DNA of 64,000 nucleotides from Deinococcus actinosclerus (GCF_001507665.1 NZ_CP013910.1:1487501-1551500); one strand, 5' to 3'; shown: positions 14,602 to 26,638, numbered from the stretch's first letter. The notes: generated by a model not told the origin, from the sequence alone. Program-made: numbers and translations.

Positions 14602-15467
14602 GCGGCACCCGGGGCGAGCGGCATGTTGTCGATCAGGCGCACCCCGAACAGGCGGGCCGCCACCAAGACGCGGTTCATGGGGTCATTGTCCACGATTTCC
14701 CGCGCCTGCATATCCCCCCCGACGACCGTGAGGTACTCCAGGGTCAGCTCGTCTTCCCCGGCCAGCGCGGCGCGCCCGGCGGCCTCCAGTGCGGCCGCGG
14801 ACCGCTCGCCCGCCGCGTACGCGGCCTGCACGGCCCGCAGCGCGCGCGACAGCACGGCCGCCCGCGCGGCCTGCTCGGCGCTCAGGTAGCTGTTGCGGCT
14901 GCTCAGGGCCAGCCCCGACGCGGCGCGCACCGTGGGCACCCCCCGGATCTCCACCCCGACGTTCAGGTCGCGCACCATGCGCCGGATCACGGCCAGCTGC
15001 TGCCAGTCCTTCTCACCGAACAGCGCCACGTCGGGCCGCACCAGATTGAGCAGCTTGAGCACGACCGTCGCCACGCCCGTGAAGTGCCCGGGGCGGGCCG
15101 CGCCGTCCAGACCGTCACTGACGCCGCTCACGGTCACGCTGGTGCTGTAGCCCTCGGGGTACATGGTGCTCACCTCCGGGTGGAACAGCACGTCCGCGCC
15201 GGCCTCGCCCGCCACGCCCAGGTCGCGCTCCAGATCGCGCGGGTAGCGGGCCAGATCCTCGTTCGGGCCGAACTGCATGGGGTTCACGAACACGCTGACC
15301 ACCACCAGCCCGTCCGGCCCGGCCGCCGCGCGCGCCGCGCGGATCAGGCTGGCGTGCCCCTCGTGCAGGTAGCCCATGGTGGGCACGAACGCCACGCGCC
15401 GGCCTGCCACGCGCCGCCGCAGCTCGTCGGGGGTGGCGACCACCGGCGGCCGCACCGCCGCCGTCAC
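14598..15467 (-). CDS. panC: Pantothenate synthetase
   Basis: Joins pantoate and beta-alanine using ATP to make pantothenate (vitamin B5). The 289 residues have the adenylation fold signature VPTMGYLHEGHASLI (HxGH-type), NPMQFGPNED, and GVATVVLKLLNLVRPDVALFGEKDWQQL. I start it at GTG 15467, which overlaps the stop of the holin-like gene as GTGA; longer readings upstream run through that gene. It in turn overlaps pilT by four bases. Confidence 0.95.
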
Positions 15468-15829
15468 TGGCGACGCTCCAGACCCAGCGCGCTGACCAGG
15501 GCGTCCAGCACCCAGGAGATCACGGCCAGCACCACCGCGCCGACGATCGCCGCGCCGAAACCGTTCACGTTCAGGGCGGTCGCGGCGGCCACCAGCCACA
15601 GCACCACGCCATTCACGACCAGCGTGAACAGGCCCAGCGTCAGGATGTTCACCGGCAGCGACAGCAGCAGCAGCACCGGCCGCACCAGCGCGTTCACGAT
15701 CCCCATGACCAGCGCCGCGATCACCACGCTCAGCACGTCCGCGCCCGGCGCGAAACTCACGCCGCCGTACACGCGGGTCAGGAGGTACAGGGCCAGCGCA
15801 CTGACCAGCAACCGAAGAACGAAACCCAT
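15464..15829 (-). CDS. Phage-holin-4_2 family (YvlD-like) small membrane protein
   Basis: This 121-residue protein has four hydrophobic helices, with ALVRPVLLLLSLPVNILTLGLFTLVVNG as the family hallmark in the middle. Members are not phage lysis proteins as a rule; Bacillus YvlD is linked to envelope stress. ATG 15829 was chosen because TATCCT lies six bases upstream, marking a leaderless transcript. It is the first gene of a three-gene unit with panC and pilT. Confidence 0.85.
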   Translation of the reverse strand: MGFVLRLLVSALALYLLTRVYGGVSFAPGADVLSVVIAALVMGIVNALVRPVLLLLSLPVNILTLGLFTLVVNGVVLWLVAAATALNVNGFGAAIVGAVVLAVISWVLDALVSALGLERRQ

Positions 15830-15835
15830 ACCCGC

Positions 15836-15841
15836 AGGATA
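15836..15841 (-). promoter_or_regulatory. -10 box (TATCCT) of the holin-like/panC/pilT unit
   Basis: Six bases separate the box from ATG 15829. It excludes longer upstream starts. Confidence 0.6.
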
Positions 15842-15971
15842 CGGGATGCCCCCCGGGACCGGTCCGCTGTGCCGGGGCAGGTAGAGGAGAGGTGAAGGTC
15901 GGGTCACGCCCGGCGGGCAGGGGTGCCCAGCGGGTGACCGGCCGGGGGCGGCGGGCCGGGTGACGCCCGGC

Positions 15972-16361
15972 TCAGTCCTCGCCGCGCACCGGCACGTTGA
16001 TGGTGGGGTGGCGTTTCTCGAACTTCACGACGAGCACCCCGCCGCTGAGGGTCGCCTGCCCGGACTGCGCCATGACGGGCTCCGGGAAGGTGAAGGTCCG
16101 CCGGAACGTCCCGCTGGGCCGCTCGGTGTGCAGCAGCCGCGTCCCCTCCGGGCGCTGCCCGGCCACGGTCACCGTGTCGCCCTCCTCCAGCAGTTCCAGG
16201 CTGCCCGGCTGCACGCCGGGCACGTCCAGGTGCAGTTCCAGGTGGGTGTCGCCGTCGCACCAGTCGGCAGCGGGCGTCCAGGGCCCCACGCCCGCGAGGG
16301 ACTCGACCTCCTCGCGCAGCGTCATGAGGTGTTGCAGTCGCGCCAGCACCGGCTCGTTCAT
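15972..16361 (-). CDS. Small heat-shock protein, Hsp20/alpha-crystallin family
   Basis: ATP-independent chaperone that holds unfolding proteins. The 129 residues start MNEPVLARLQHL and contain an alpha-crystallin domain (HLELHLDVPGVQPGSLEL, then GTFRRTFTFPEPV and GVLVVKFEKR) and a C-terminal INV motif of the I-x-I/V type used in oligomer contacts. The N-terminal arm is short. The start is set by a TAGCCT box seven bases before ATG 16361. Confidence 0.9.
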   Translation of the reverse strand: MNEPVLARLQHLMTLREEVESLAGVGPWTPAADWCDGDTHLELHLDVPGVQPGSLELLEEGDTVTVAGQRPEGTRLLHTERPSGTFRRTFTFPEPVMAQSGQATLSGGVLVVKFEKRHPTINVPVRGED

Positions 16362-16368
16362 GCGGCCC

Positions 16369-16374
16369 AGGCTA
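16369..16374 (-). promoter_or_regulatory. -10 box (TAGCCT) of the Hsp20 gene, leaderless
   Basis: Seven bases from ATG 16361. Confidence 0.6.
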
Positions 16375-16432
16375 GCACCCGCCGGGCCGGGCACACTGTG
16401 CGCCCGCCAGCCCAGGACAGACCGGGCGCCGC

Positions 16433-16438
16433 TATGAT
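16433..16438 (+). promoter_or_regulatory. -10 box (TATGAT) of miaA, leaderless
   Basis: Seven bases before GTG 16446; near-consensus. Confidence 0.65.
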
Positions 16439-16445
16439 CGGGCGC

Positions 16446-17357
16446 GTGCCGCACGAGTCCCGCCCCATCCCGATCCTGACCGCCCCGACCGCCGCCGGCA
16501 AGTCCGCGCTGGCCCTGGCCGCGGCGCGCGCCGCCGGGGCGGAGATCATCAGTGCGGACGCCTTCACGGTGTACCGGGGGCTGGACATCGGCACGGCCAA
16601 ACCGGACGCGGCCGAGCGGACGCAGGTGCCGCACCACCTGATCGACGTGGCCGACGTGACCGAGCCCTTCGACGTGGCGCGCTTCGTGACCCTGGCCGAG
16701 GCCGCCATCCGGGACGTCCTGGCGCGCGGCCGGACCCCGCTGGTCGTGGGGGGCACCGGCTTCTACCTGCAGGGTCTGATGAGTGGCCTGCCGCAGACGC
16801 CGCCCAGCGACCCGCAGGTGCGCGCGCAGGTGGAGGCGGAGCTGGAGGCGCGCGGCCTGGAGGCCCTGCTGGCCGGGATCGCTGCGACCGATCCGGCCGA
16901 GGCGGCGCGCATGGAACGCAATCCCCGCCGCGTGGTGCGCGCCGTGGAGGTCTACCGCCGCACCGGCCGGTACCCGGGGGCGTTCGGCCGCAGCGAACCG
17001 GCCTTCACGTACGCGCCCATCGCGTTCACGCGCGCGCCGCAGGAGCTCGAGGCCCGCGTGCACGCCCGCACGCTGGAGATGTTCCGCCGGGGCTGGGCGC
17101 CGGAGGCCGCGTGGCTGGCCGACCGGCTCGACCCGGCGCTGGAACCGCGCCCCACCGCGTGGCAGACCCTGGGCTACCGCGAGGCGCTGGCGGTCGCGCG
17201 CGGCACCCTGGGCGTGCCGGAGGCCGCCGCGCAGATCACGCTCGCCACCCGGCAGTACGCCAAGCGGCAGCTCACCTTCATCCGCACCCAGCTGCGCGCC
17301 CCGCTGTTAAGCCCGCATGAAGCCGCGCGGCACCTGACCCGTCAGCTCGCCCGCTAG
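16446..17357 (+). CDS. miaA: tRNA dimethylallyltransferase
   Basis: Adds a dimethylallyl group to A37 of tRNAs reading UNN codons. The 303 residues show a P-loop variant APTAAGKS, the [19 protein letters not shown] region (usually [15 protein letters not shown]), VPHHLIDV, and [10 protein letters not shown]. The family Gln in DSxQ is replaced here by Ala-Phe. GTG 16446 is chosen from the -10 box immediately upstream; the frame is open for about 160 more codons but those lie opposite the Hsp20 gene. It is divergent from the Hsp20 gene. Confidence 0.94.
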   Translation: MPHESRPIPILTAPTAAGKSALALAAARAAGAEIISADAFTVYRGLDIGTAKPDAAERTQVPHHLIDVADVTEPFDVARFVTLAEAAIRDVLARGRTPLVVGGTGFYLQGLMSGLPQTPPSDPQVRAQVEAELEARGLEALLAGIAATDPAEAARMERNPRRVVRAVEVYRRTGRYPGAFGRSEPAFTYAPIAFTRAPQELEARVHARTLEMFRRGWAPEAAWLADRLDPALEPRPTAWQTLGYREALAVARGTLGVPEAAAQITLATRQYAKRQLTFIRTQLRAPLLSPHEAARHLTRQLAR

Positions 17358-17542
17358 GGTGGGCGGCGTCTCTGACCGCTGACCCTGACGTGCCGCCCCG
17401 GCCGGCGCCCCGCGCGGCGGCCCGGCGAGGGCGCCCACTCGTTCAGGCTGAGGTGCACGCAGCCGCCCCGGGCCCGGGTATTGTGAGCGCACGCAGGACC
17501 CGTCAGCCCACGTCCACCGGCATCTACTGGGAGGGAACACAC

Positions 17543-18784
17543 ATGAAACCACGCGTTCTGGGAATGATCCTCGCGGGCGGACAGGGCAGTCGCCTGGCCC
17601 CGCTGACGCAGAAGCGCAGCAAGCCGGCCGTGCCGTTCGGCAGCAAGTACCGCATCATCGACTTCGCGATCAACAACTTCATCAACAGCGGTGTGTTCTC
17701 CATCTACGTGCTCACGCAGTACAAGGCGCAGAGCCTCACCGAGCACATCCAGCGCGGCTGGCGCTTCGGGACGTTCCTCAGCGACTACTTCATCACGCTG
17801 GTCCCCGCCCAGATGTACCGCATCGAGGAACTCGGGCCGGTGTGGTACCGCGGGACCGCCGACGCCGTGTACCAGAACATGCACCTCATCGACAACTACG
17901 AGGCCGACTACGTCGCCATCTTCAGCGGCGATCACATCTACAAGATGAACGTCGAGCACATGCTGCAAAAGCACATCGAAACCCGCGCGGACGTGACCAT
18001 CGCCGCCTACCCGATGCCGCAGGCGCAGGCGCACCAGTTCGGCGTGATGCACGTCGATCACAACTGGCGCGTCACGGACTTCCTGGAAAAACCCAAGAAC
18101 CCGCCCAGCATTCCGGGGCAGGAGGGTACCAGCCTGACGAGTATGGGCAACTACATCTTCTCGCGCCGCGCGCTGGAGGAACTGCTCGAGACGAACATGG
18201 GCGGCGGCGAGGCAGGCTTCGACTTCGGCGGTGACGTGATCCCCCGCGCCCTGAGCGACGGCTACAACGTCATGGCCTACGACTTCCACCACAACCCCAT
18301 CCCCGGTCAGGCCGGTCCGAACACCTACTGGCGCGACGTGGGGACGCTGGACGCCTATTTCGAGGCGAACATGGACCTGGTCAGCGTGAACCCCGAGTTC
18401 GACATCTACAACCCGCAGTGGCCGCTGCGCACCAGCAGCGAGTTCTCCCCGCCCGCCAAGTTCGTCCACGAGAGCGACGGCCGCAAGGGGCAGGCTTTCA
18501 ACTCGATCATGGCCGGCGGCACGATCATCAGCGGCGGCACCGTCCGCGACAGTGTCCTGGGGCGCAACGTGCGCACCCACTCGTATTCGCTGGTGGAAAG
18601 CTGCGTCCTGTTCGACGACGTGGAGGTCGGCCGACACGCCCACCTGCGCAACTGCATCGTGGACAAGAACGTGGTGATCCCGCCCGGCATGAAGATCGGC
18701 CTGAACGCGGAAGAGGACCGCGAACACGGGTTCAACGTCACCGACAGCGGCGTGGTCGTGGTGCCGAAGGGCTACACCTTCTGA
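17543..18784 (+). CDS. glgC: Glucose-1-phosphate adenylyltransferase (ADP-glucose pyrophosphorylase)
   Basis: Makes ADP-glucose for glycogen synthesis. The 413 residues start with the nucleotidyltransferase motif [28 protein letters not shown], then [19 protein letters not shown], and FSGDHIYKM; a left-handed beta-helix C-terminal domain follows ([16 protein letters not shown]). ATG 17543 has GGGAGGGA eight bases upstream. The gene stands alone; other glycogen genes are not in the window. Confidence 0.96.
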   Translation: MKPRVLGMILAGGQGSRLAPLTQKRSKPAVPFGSKYRIIDFAINNFINSGVFSIYVLTQYKAQSLTEHIQRGWRFGTFLSDYFITLVPAQMYRIEELGPVWYRGTADAVYQNMHLIDNYEADYVAIFSGDHIYKMNVEHMLQKHIETRADVTIAAYPMPQAQAHQFGVMHVDHNWRVTDFLEKPKNPPSIPGQEGTSLTSMGNYIFSRRALEELLETNMGGGEAGFDFGGDVIPRALSDGYNVMAYDFHHNPIPGQAGPNTYWRDVGTLDAYFEANMDLVSVNPEFDIYNPQWPLRTSSEFSPPAKFVHESDGRKGQAFNSIMAGGTIISGGTVRDSVLGRNVRTHSYSLVESCVLFDDVEVGRHAHLRNCIVDKNVVIPPGMKIGLNAEEDREHGFNVTDSGVVVVPKGYTF

Positions 18785-18913
18785 TCCCCTGAGGGACCGC
18801 ACCCGGTGCGCGGCTGAAGGTGGGCCCGGCCGGAGAGCAGCTGGAAGGGCCCGCCTTTGTCGCTACCGGGGGCTGTCCAGCGCACGGCAAGGCCGCTGTC
18901 AGGTGGGTCACGC

Positions 18914-18919
18914 TACACT
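18914..18919 (+). promoter_or_regulatory. -10 box (TACACT) of the propeller-like secreted protein gene
   Basis: Seven bases before GTG 18927. Confidence 0.6.
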
Positions 18920-18926
18920 CCGCCGC

Positions 18927-20705
18927 GTGTCCCGCCTGTTCCGTATCACCTTGCCCCGTCTCACTTTGCTCCGTCCCGCACTGCGCCGTGCGGGCAGTCT
19001 GGGGGTCGCCCTGACGCTCGGCGCGGCGGGCGGCGTGACCCTGACGTTCCGCGAGAGCCCCAGCCTGCCCGGTCCGGGCGCGCTGCAGGCCGTCGCCTGG
19101 GACACGGCCGGGCGGCTGCACCTGTGTCTGGGCGCGCGCCTGCTCAGCGTGAACGCGGCCAGCCCCGTCCGCCCGAGCGGCGTGGCCCTGCCCGGGCCCT
19201 GCCAGGGCGTGACCGTCAGCGTGGACGCGCGGCAGGCCGCCGTGCTGGGTGACGGGCGGCTCGACCTGCTTGACCTGTCCACCCGCAGCGTCACGGGCAC
19301 GCTGCCCATCCCGGGGCTCAGCGGCGCCGGCTTCACGGCAGACGGCACGCTGCTGATCGGCTCACCGGCGGGCCTGGAACGGATCACGCTGCCGGGCCTC
19401 ACGCGCGCGGCGCTTGACCGGACGCCGGTCACCACCCTGGTCGTGGCCCCCGACGGAATGCGGGCAGTCGTGGGCCGCGGCGAGCGGACCCAGTTGATCG
19501 ACGCCGGTACCCTGCGCGTCCTGAGCGGCAGCAGCTGCGACGCGGCGTGCCCGCCCGGCGCCGTGCACTTCAGTGCCGACGGGCGCAGCGCCACCGTCCA
19601 GACGGCCCAGGGCGTCACGGCGCTGCGAGACGGCTACCCCGCCACGACGGTGCTGCGCGCCGCCGACCCTGAACTGGCCGGGCCGACCAGCGCGCTGCCC
19701 CTGCGGGACAACACCGCGCTGATCCTGCGAGACGGCGAGACGCAGGTCCGCGACCTTCAGACCGGGCACCGTGAGACCCGCCGGGTGGTGCCGGGCCTGC
19801 GGGGCGCACCGGCAATCCTGACTGGTGCGGAGGACCTGCTGACCCTGACCGGGCTCAGCCTGAACCTCAGCCGCCCGGATCTGAGCGGCGCCCAGCCCCT
19901 CCTGACCCTGCCGGGGGTCGTCTCCGGCGGCGCCGTGGGGAGTGACGGAACGCTGCTGACCCTGACAGGCGGCGCCCTGCGCGGACCGGACGGCCGGGGG
20001 CTGGCCAGTGGCGTGCAGGAGGTGGCGGGCGCGGGACGCGCCGCCTTCACGCTGCGGGCGGGCGCCCTGGCCGAGGTGCAGGGCGCGGCCCTGCGGCCCC
20101 TGCCCGGGCAGCGCGCCGCTGACCACCTGAGCCTGAACCACTGGGGCAACCACGCCGCCACCTGGAACGGCCAGGGATTCAGTGTCACCGCGCAGAAGAC
20201 CGGCCGGGTGATCGTCAGCGCGCCCGGCGCCTACGCGCGCGTGACCGTCTCGCCCGACGCCACCCGCGCCTACCTGTTCCCGGCCAGCGGCGACCCTCGC
20301 GTCATGCTGCTCGCCAGCCGCAAGACCTTCGCGCTGCCCGCGCAGCCGGGCGTGCTGTACCGGGACGTGCAGATCAGCGGTAAGGGCGTCTTCGCGTACC
20401 TGCGGGCCGACGGCCGGACGGATCTGTACCTGCCGGGCCAGCGGCAGCCGGTCGCCACCCTGGGGGGCGGCGCGCCCGCCCGGTTCAGTCCGGACAGCAC
20501 GCTGCTGGCGCTGGGAACGTCCACGTCGGGCGGCTGGGTCGTGACCCTGCACGATCCCGCCAGTGGCCGGGAGCTGGCCCGCAGCGCCCCGCTGGACGGC
20601 CCCCCCGCCTTTCTCGCCTGGAGCGCCGACAGCCGCAGCCTGCATGTCGGCGCCGGGCCGCTGGACGGACTGGGCAGCGTCACGACCCTCACCGTGACGC
20701 CCTGA
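18927..20705 (+). CDS. Secreted or anchored beta-propeller-like protein, function unknown
   Basis: The 592-residue protein has a basic start and a hydrophobic stretch (about residues 22-38, AGSLGVALTLGAAGGVTL) that looks like a signal peptide or anchor. It then has many short repeats of the form xDGTLLxL, SADGRSATV, SPDATRAYL and SPDSTLLAL, the spacing expected for blades of a WD40/YVTN-like propeller. I recognise no catalytic motif. The start is fixed by a leaderless promoter. It sits upstream of the wecA/wecB pair but is separated by about 100 bases with a fresh promoter. Confidence 0.75.
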   Translation: MSRLFRITLPRLTLLRPALRRAGSLGVALTLGAAGGVTLTFRESPSLPGPGALQAVAWDTAGRLHLCLGARLLSVNAASPVRPSGVALPGPCQGVTVSVDARQAAVLGDGRLDLLDLSTRSVTGTLPIPGLSGAGFTADGTLLIGSPAGLERITLPGLTRAALDRTPVTTLVVAPDGMRAVVGRGERTQLIDAGTLRVLSGSSCDAACPPGAVHFSADGRSATVQTAQGVTALRDGYPATTVLRAADPELAGPTSALPLRDNTALILRDGETQVRDLQTGHRETRRVVPGLRGAPAILTGAEDLLTLTGLSLNLSRPDLSGAQPLLTLPGVVSGGAVGSDGTLLTLTGGALRGPDGRGLASGVQEVAGAGRAAFTLRAGALAEVQGAALRPLPGQRAADHLSLNHWGNHAATWNGQGFSVTAQKTGRVIVSAPGAYARVTVSPDATRAYLFPASGDPRVMLLASRKTFALPAQPGVLYRDVQISGKGVFAYLRADGRTDLYLPGQRQPVATLGGGAPARFSPDSTLLALGTSTSGGWVVTLHDPASGRELARSAPLDGPPAFLAWSADSRSLHVGAGPLDGLGSVTTLTVTP

Positions 20706-20785
20706 CCGTCCGCCGGTGCCGGCCGGGCGCCGCACTGGATGAGACCGCCTTCAATCCACCTGAACCTTCCGGTCGTGGCAGCCGT

Positions 20786-20791
20786 TACACT
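20786..20791 (+). promoter_or_regulatory. -10 box (TACACT) of the wecA/wecB operon
   Basis: Eleven bases before ATG 20803, leaving a leader of only a few bases. Confidence 0.5.
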
Positions 20792-20802
20792 TGGGGCCGT
20801 TT

Positions 20803-21944
20803 ATGGAGTCGATCCGTTCAATTGCCGCCCAACTGGGCATCGCCGACCTGACCGGACGGGGCTTCCTCAGTGTCCTGATCACCTTCGTCAGCGCCGGGGT
20901 GTTCACCTGGTTCTTCATCCCGCGCCTGCGTGACTTCGCCATCCAGGTCGGCTGGGCCGACCAGCCCAACGAACGCCGCCTGAACAAGGAGCCCCTGCCC
21001 AACGCCGGGGGGCTCGCCATCTACGGCGGGTTCATCGTGAGCATCATCCTGGCGTGGGCGCTGCGGCCCATCGCGGTGGACATCGTGAACATCCAGGTGC
21101 TCGCGATCCTGCTGGGGGCGTCCATGCTGGTGCTGGTCGGGTTCATCGACGACCAGTACGGCCTCTCGCCCGTCACGCGCCTGCTCGTGCAGACGCTCGC
21201 GGCGGTGCTGCTGCTGGTCAACGACCTGCGGATCGACTTCAACGCCATTCCCTTCCTGCCGGTGCTGCCGGACGCCGTGAACCAGCCGCTGAGCAGCCTG
21301 GTCACGGTCCTGTGGGTGGTGGGCCTCACGAACGCCGTGAACCTCCTCGACGGCGTGGACGGCGTGGTGGGGGGCGTGGCCTTCGTGGCCAGCTTCGTGC
21401 TGCTCGCCACCGCCGCGCAGTTCCCGGACCGCGCCGCGGCCGTCGTGCTGCTGGCGGGGCTGTCCGGCGCGGCCCTGGGGTACCTGCGGCACAACTTCAA
21501 TCCCAGCCGCATCATCATGGGGGACGCGGGCAGCACCCTCTTCGGCTACACCCTGGCCGCCGTGAGCCTGCTGGGCACCCTGAAGTTCAGTGCGGGCGCC
21601 AGCCTGATCGTGCCGCTGATCGTGCTGGCGCTGCCGCTGGTGGACACCACCCAGGTGGTCATCGGCCGGCTGGCGCGCGGCATCCGCAACCCGCTGCGCC
21701 ACCCCGACAAGACCCACATCCACCACCGCGTGCTGGCCCGCACGAGCAGCGCCCGCCGCACCGCCGTGATCCTGTGGCTGATCGCGCTGGCCTGCGGCGC
21801 GGTCGGGATGAGCCTCCAGGGCCTGCGCGTGCAGGCGATCGCCGGTACCATCGCGGCCGCCATGCTCTGTCTGCTGTTCGTGGCGTACCGCCGCGTCCGC
21901 GCCCGCAACCTCGAACTCGCCCAGACCGGAGAGGGAGACGACGA

Positions 21945-21948
<4 letters not shown>
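20803..21948 (+). CDS. Polyprenyl-phosphate sugar-1-phosphate transferase (WecA/TagO/MraY family)
   Basis: Membrane enzyme that loads a sugar-1-phosphate, usually GlcNAc-1-P, onto undecaprenyl phosphate, the first step in surface glycan synthesis. The 381 residues have about ten helices. Motifs are [20 protein letters not shown] (the D-x-P-x-x-R-x-x-H/K-x-x-P-x-P-x-x-G box), [33 protein letters not shown], and the HIHHRVL-type cytoplasmic loop. ATG 20803 is chosen; a TTG at 20791 would overlap the -10 box. It overlaps wecB by four bases (ATGA). Confidence 0.94.
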
Positions 21949-23075
<1,127 letters not shown>

Positions 23076-23115
23076 CCGGGGCAGCAGCAGGAAAGAGCAG
23101 GGAGCAGGGAAAAGC

Positions 23116-23145
23116 AGGACGGACAGGGGAGCTCCTGTCCGTCCT
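23116..23145. terminator. Hairpin between convergent wecB and the PPIase gene
   Basis: AGGACGGACAGG and its exact complement are separated by a six-base loop, followed by GTCTTGGTT. It can serve both genes. Confidence 0.75.
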
Positions 23146-23222
23146 GTCTTGGTTGAAGCTTGCTTCCCGGCCGTCCGGGAGCCGAGAGGGCCGTCATCTC
23201 CATCCCTCCCCCGGGTGCGGGC

Positions 23223-24239
23223 TTACTTGTCGGCGGGCGCGACCGTCACCTGGACCCGGTCGGGGAAGCTTTCGGTGCGCAGTTTGGCGATCTGCGCGTC
23301 GAGGTACTTCTGCGCCGCCTCGCTCGACAGTTTGGCGCGGATCAGCGGCGCGGCCTCCGTCAAGGGCATCAGGCCGGCCTCGGTGCGCTTGGTGACGAGC
23401 ACGAGGTGCCAGCCGAACTGGGACTGCACGGTCTGCACCTTGTTCAGCGGGCCCTTGAAGCTGGCCGTGTCGAAGGACGCGACCATCTCGCCGGGGCCGA
23501 AGCAGCCCAGGTCGCCGCCCTGCGCGGCGCTGCCCGGATCCTGACTCCTGGCCTTGGCGAGCGCCGCGAAGTCCGCGCCGCCCTCGAGCTCCTTGGCGAT
23601 GGCCTGCGCCTCGGCCTGGGTGGGCACCAGGATGTGCTTCACGCAGGCTTCCGGGTCGCGCTGGAACTCGGCCTTGTGCAGGTTGTAGAACCCGTTCACC
23701 AGCGCGTCCCCGAACGTGAAGCGGCCCTGCACCTTCTCCAGGTACGCGTTCACCACGGCGCGGCGTTCCAGTTCGGCGCGCAGGTCGTCGGCGCTGCCGT
23801 ACCCGGTGGCCTTCAGGGCGTCCAGGAACTCGGCGTCGTCCTTGAAGTCCGCGCGGGCTTCCTGCATCTGGGTGTCGATCACCGCCGCGTCGGCGCTGCC
23901 GGACGCGCGGGCGAGCTGCTCCACGGCGCGGTCACGCACGTACTGCTTCAAGAAGTCCGCGCGGGCCTCGGCGAACTGGGTCAGGTAGCTATCCTCGAAG
24001 GGGATGCCCTGGGCGTTCAGCACGCGGGCCACGGCCAGGCGGAACGCCTGCTCGTAGGTGGCGAGGGTGTACGACTGCGCGCCCACGCGGGCCACGACGG
24101 CCGCCGGGTCCTGGGCGGGCGCGGCGGTCGTGGGGGCGGGGGCCGTGATGGCCGGGGCCGGCGTCGCCGGGGCGGTCGTGTCGGTCTGAGCCAGGGCAGC
24201 CCCGGACAGCAGCAGGGCAGTCAACAGGAATTGTTTCAC
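23223..24239 (-). CDS. Secreted peptidyl-prolyl isomerase, parvulin type (SurA/PrsA-like)
   Basis: Folding helper outside the cytoplasm. A signal peptide ([18 protein letters not shown], residues 1-18) is followed by an Ala/Pro/Thr linker to about residue 45, a SurA-like N-terminal region with [12 protein letters not shown], then a parvulin domain at about 198-290 ([22 protein letters not shown], and FGWHLVLV). It starts at GTG 24239, six bases after a TAGAGT box. 338 residues is normal for the class. Confidence 0.92.
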   Translation of the reverse strand: MKQFLLTALLLSGAALAQTDTTAPATPAPAITAPAPTTAAPAQDPAAVVARVGAQSYTLATYEQAFRLAVARVLNAQGIPFEDSYLTQFAEARADFLKQYVRDRAVEQLARASGSADAAVIDTQMQEARADFKDDAEFLDALKATGYGSADDLRAELERRAVVNAYLEKVQGRFTFGDALVNGFYNLHKAEFQRDPEACVKHILVPTQAEAQAIAKELEGGADFAALAKARSQDPGSAAQGGDLGCFGPGEMVASFDTASFKGPLNKVQTVQSQFGWHLVLVTKRTEAGLMPLTEAAPLIRAKLSSEAAQKYLDAQIAKLRTESFPDRVQVTVAPADK

Positions 24240-24245
24240 CCCGCC

Positions 24246-24251
24246 ACTCTA
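24246..24251 (-). promoter_or_regulatory. -10 box (TAGAGT) of the PPIase gene, leaderless
   Basis: Six bases from GTG 24239. Confidence 0.6.
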
Positions 24252-24304
24252 GCGTCCCCGCGCCGCTGCACCGTGACAGCGGCGTGAATGCGGCGCGTGA
24301 CTGC

Positions 24305-24310
24305 TACAAT
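24305..24310 (+). promoter_or_regulatory. -10 box (TACAAT) of the FemAB-type gene, leaderless
   Basis: Seven bases before GTG 24318. A longer reading from 24288 would have the promoter inside the coding region. Confidence 0.65.
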
Positions 24311-24317
24311 CCCCCGC

Positions 24318-25382
24318 GTGCGCCTGAACCTCGTGGAAACCACCGACCCGCGCGTCTATGACGACGCCGTGCGGACCCTGCCCATCACCAGTGCCCTGCA
24401 GGGCTGGGGCTACGGCGAGGCCAGGCGGCAGCTCGGGCAGACCCCCGCCCGGTACCTGATCCAGCAGGGTGGCCGCACGGTCGGCGCCCTGCAACTGATC
24501 CGCAAGCGGCTCGTGCCGGGCTTCAGCACCCTGTACGCCCCGCGCGGCCCCGCGCTGGAGTCGCTGGACCTGCTGCCCGACGTCGCCGACGCGGTGAAGC
24601 GCATCGCGCGGCCCACCGACGCCCTGCTGAAGATCGAGCCGCCCGTGCCGTTCCTGGCGGCCGAGGGCGTCACGCTGCCCGAGGGCTACGGCCCGTTCCG
24701 CCGCGCCGACACCGAGCAGCCGGAGCACACCATCGTGGCCGACCTGACCCGCAGCGAGGACGAGCTCTTCGCGGACCTGCACTCCATGGCGCGGCGCAAC
24801 GTCCGCACCGCGCAGAAGCTCGGCGTCGTGGCCGGGCGCGACGACGACTTCGACGCGTTCTGGGAGATCTTCACCGCCACGAACGAACGCGCCAAACTCG
24901 GGGCGTTCCCCCGCGCGTACTACGAGACCATGCTGCGTGAGGGCAACGCGCACGGCGGCGAGGCGTACATCGTCCTGTCGCGCTACCAGGGCCGCGCCCT
25001 GGCTGGGGGCTTCTTCCTGGCGATGGGCAAGGGGACCTACTACCTGTTCGGCGGCAGCGTCCGCGACGACCGCGTGAACGAGGACGGCAGCCCCCTGAAG
25101 GACGCCAAGGCCCCGGACGCCTTCTACTGGAACGCCATGCTCGACGCCAAGCAGCGCGGGTACGAGCTCTTCGACTTCTGGGGCATTCCGCGCGTGCTGG
25201 ACGAGAGCAAGCACTCGTACGGCGTGTTCAAGATGAAGCTGAAGTTCAGCGAGCAGCGCGTCTGGTACCCCGCGTACGACCTGAACCTCAACCCCGCCGC
25301 GCCCGCCATCGTCAGGGCGCTGCGCTGGCGCAAGACGCAGAACAACCTCCGCAAACGCGGCAGCGCCGACGACGTGCTGTAG
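24318..25382 (+). CDS. FemAB-type aminoacyl ligase for peptidoglycan cross-bridge
   Basis: Likely attaches an amino acid from aminoacyl-tRNA to the lipid II stem peptide (Deinococcus cross-bridges contain glycine). The 354 residues show a double GNAT-like fold: LQGWGYGEARRQLG at the start, GFSTLYAPRGPALES, a central SMARRNVRTAQKLGV segment typical of FemX/FemA, and LFDFWGIPRVLDESKHSYGVFKMKLKF at the end. The start is taken from the leaderless promoter. No helical tRNA-arm insertion is evident, which suggests the FemX/MurM-like short class. Confidence 0.88.
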   Translation: MRLNLVETTDPRVYDDAVRTLPITSALQGWGYGEARRQLGQTPARYLIQQGGRTVGALQLIRKRLVPGFSTLYAPRGPALESLDLLPDVADAVKRIARPTDALLKIEPPVPFLAAEGVTLPEGYGPFRRADTEQPEHTIVADLTRSEDELFADLHSMARRNVRTAQKLGVVAGRDDDFDAFWEIFTATNERAKLGAFPRAYYETMLREGNAHGGEAYIVLSRYQGRALAGGFFLAMGKGTYYLFGGSVRDDRVNEDGSPLKDAKAPDAFYWNAMLDAKQRGYELFDFWGIPRVLDESKHSYGVFKMKLKFSEQRVWYPAYDLNLNPAAPAIVRALRWRKTQNNLRKRGSADDVL

Positions 25383-25424
25383 GCGGCGCTGCCGGCGGCC
25401 ATGCGCGGGCGTGGTCCCCGGCGG

Positions 25425-26024
<600 letters not shown>

Positions 26025-26025
26025 C

Positions 26026-26592
26026 TCAGCGCCGCCCGTCCAGGCCCGGCCACTCGCGCCGCAGCAGGTCCAGCCGCACCGCGTCGAAGCGCTCGCCGCG
26101 CACCACGCGCGCCTCGCGCACCCGCCCGGCCTCCCGGAAGCCCAGCCGCAGGGCCGCGCGGATCATGCGGTCGTTCCCGCCCCAGGTGCTGAAGGTCAGG
26201 ACGTGCGCGTCGGTCTCGTCCAGCGTGGCCTGCACCCACAGCGCCAGCGCCCGCGACCCCAGGCCCCGACCCCAGTGCTCCGCCGAGTAGATCAGGATGC
26301 CCAGATCCCACCAGCCGCCCCCCACCGGGTCCTCCTCGGCGCGGTTCACCATGCCCACCACCACGCCGCCCACGTCGATCACCCGCTCGTTCGGGTTCGG
26401 CGGGCTGGACGCCAGCGCCTGCGCGTACCGCTGCAGGTTCGCGGTGGTGTCCCCAGGGGGCAGGTACGGGGCGTCCCAGGCGCGCCACGCGGCGTCCGGG
26501 TCGGTCAGCCAGCGGGTCAGCACCGGCACGTCACGCGGGCGGCGACCCCGCAGGCTCACGGCGGCAGGGGAGAGGTCGGCAGGGGAGGACAC
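26026..26592 (-). CDS. GNAT-family N-acetyltransferase (RimJ/RimL type)
   Basis: Transfers acetyl from acetyl-CoA to an amino group, target unknown. The 188 residues have the RimJ/RimL pattern: VSLRGRRPRDVPVLTRWL near the start, a GWWDLGILIYSAEHWGRGLGSRAL acetyl-CoA loop (RGLGS as Q/RxxGxG/A), and NDRMIRAALRLGFREAGRVREA at the end. GTG 26592 is my choice; a GTG six codons upstream is also possible. Confidence 0.87.
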   Translation of the reverse strand: MSSPADLSPAAVSLRGRRPRDVPVLTRWLTDPDAAWRAWDAPYLPPGDTTANLQRYAQALASSPPNPNERVIDVGGVVVGMVNRAEEDPVGGGWWDLGILIYSAEHWGRGLGSRALALWVQATLDETDAHVLTFSTWGGNDRMIRAALRLGFREAGRVREARVVRGERFDAVRLDLLRREWPGLDGRR

Positions 26593-26638
26593 GCGCGCAT
26601 GCTGCCACACCCACGCCCCCCGGACCGCGTGCGGGCCT

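Noticed and set aside
15972..17063. 363-codon reading of the Hsp20 gene
   Set aside because: The upstream part is antisense to miaA. The -10 box before ATG 16361 sets the start.
24288..24317. Ten extra residues on the FemAB-type protein
   Set aside because: They would be encoded by the -10 box itself.
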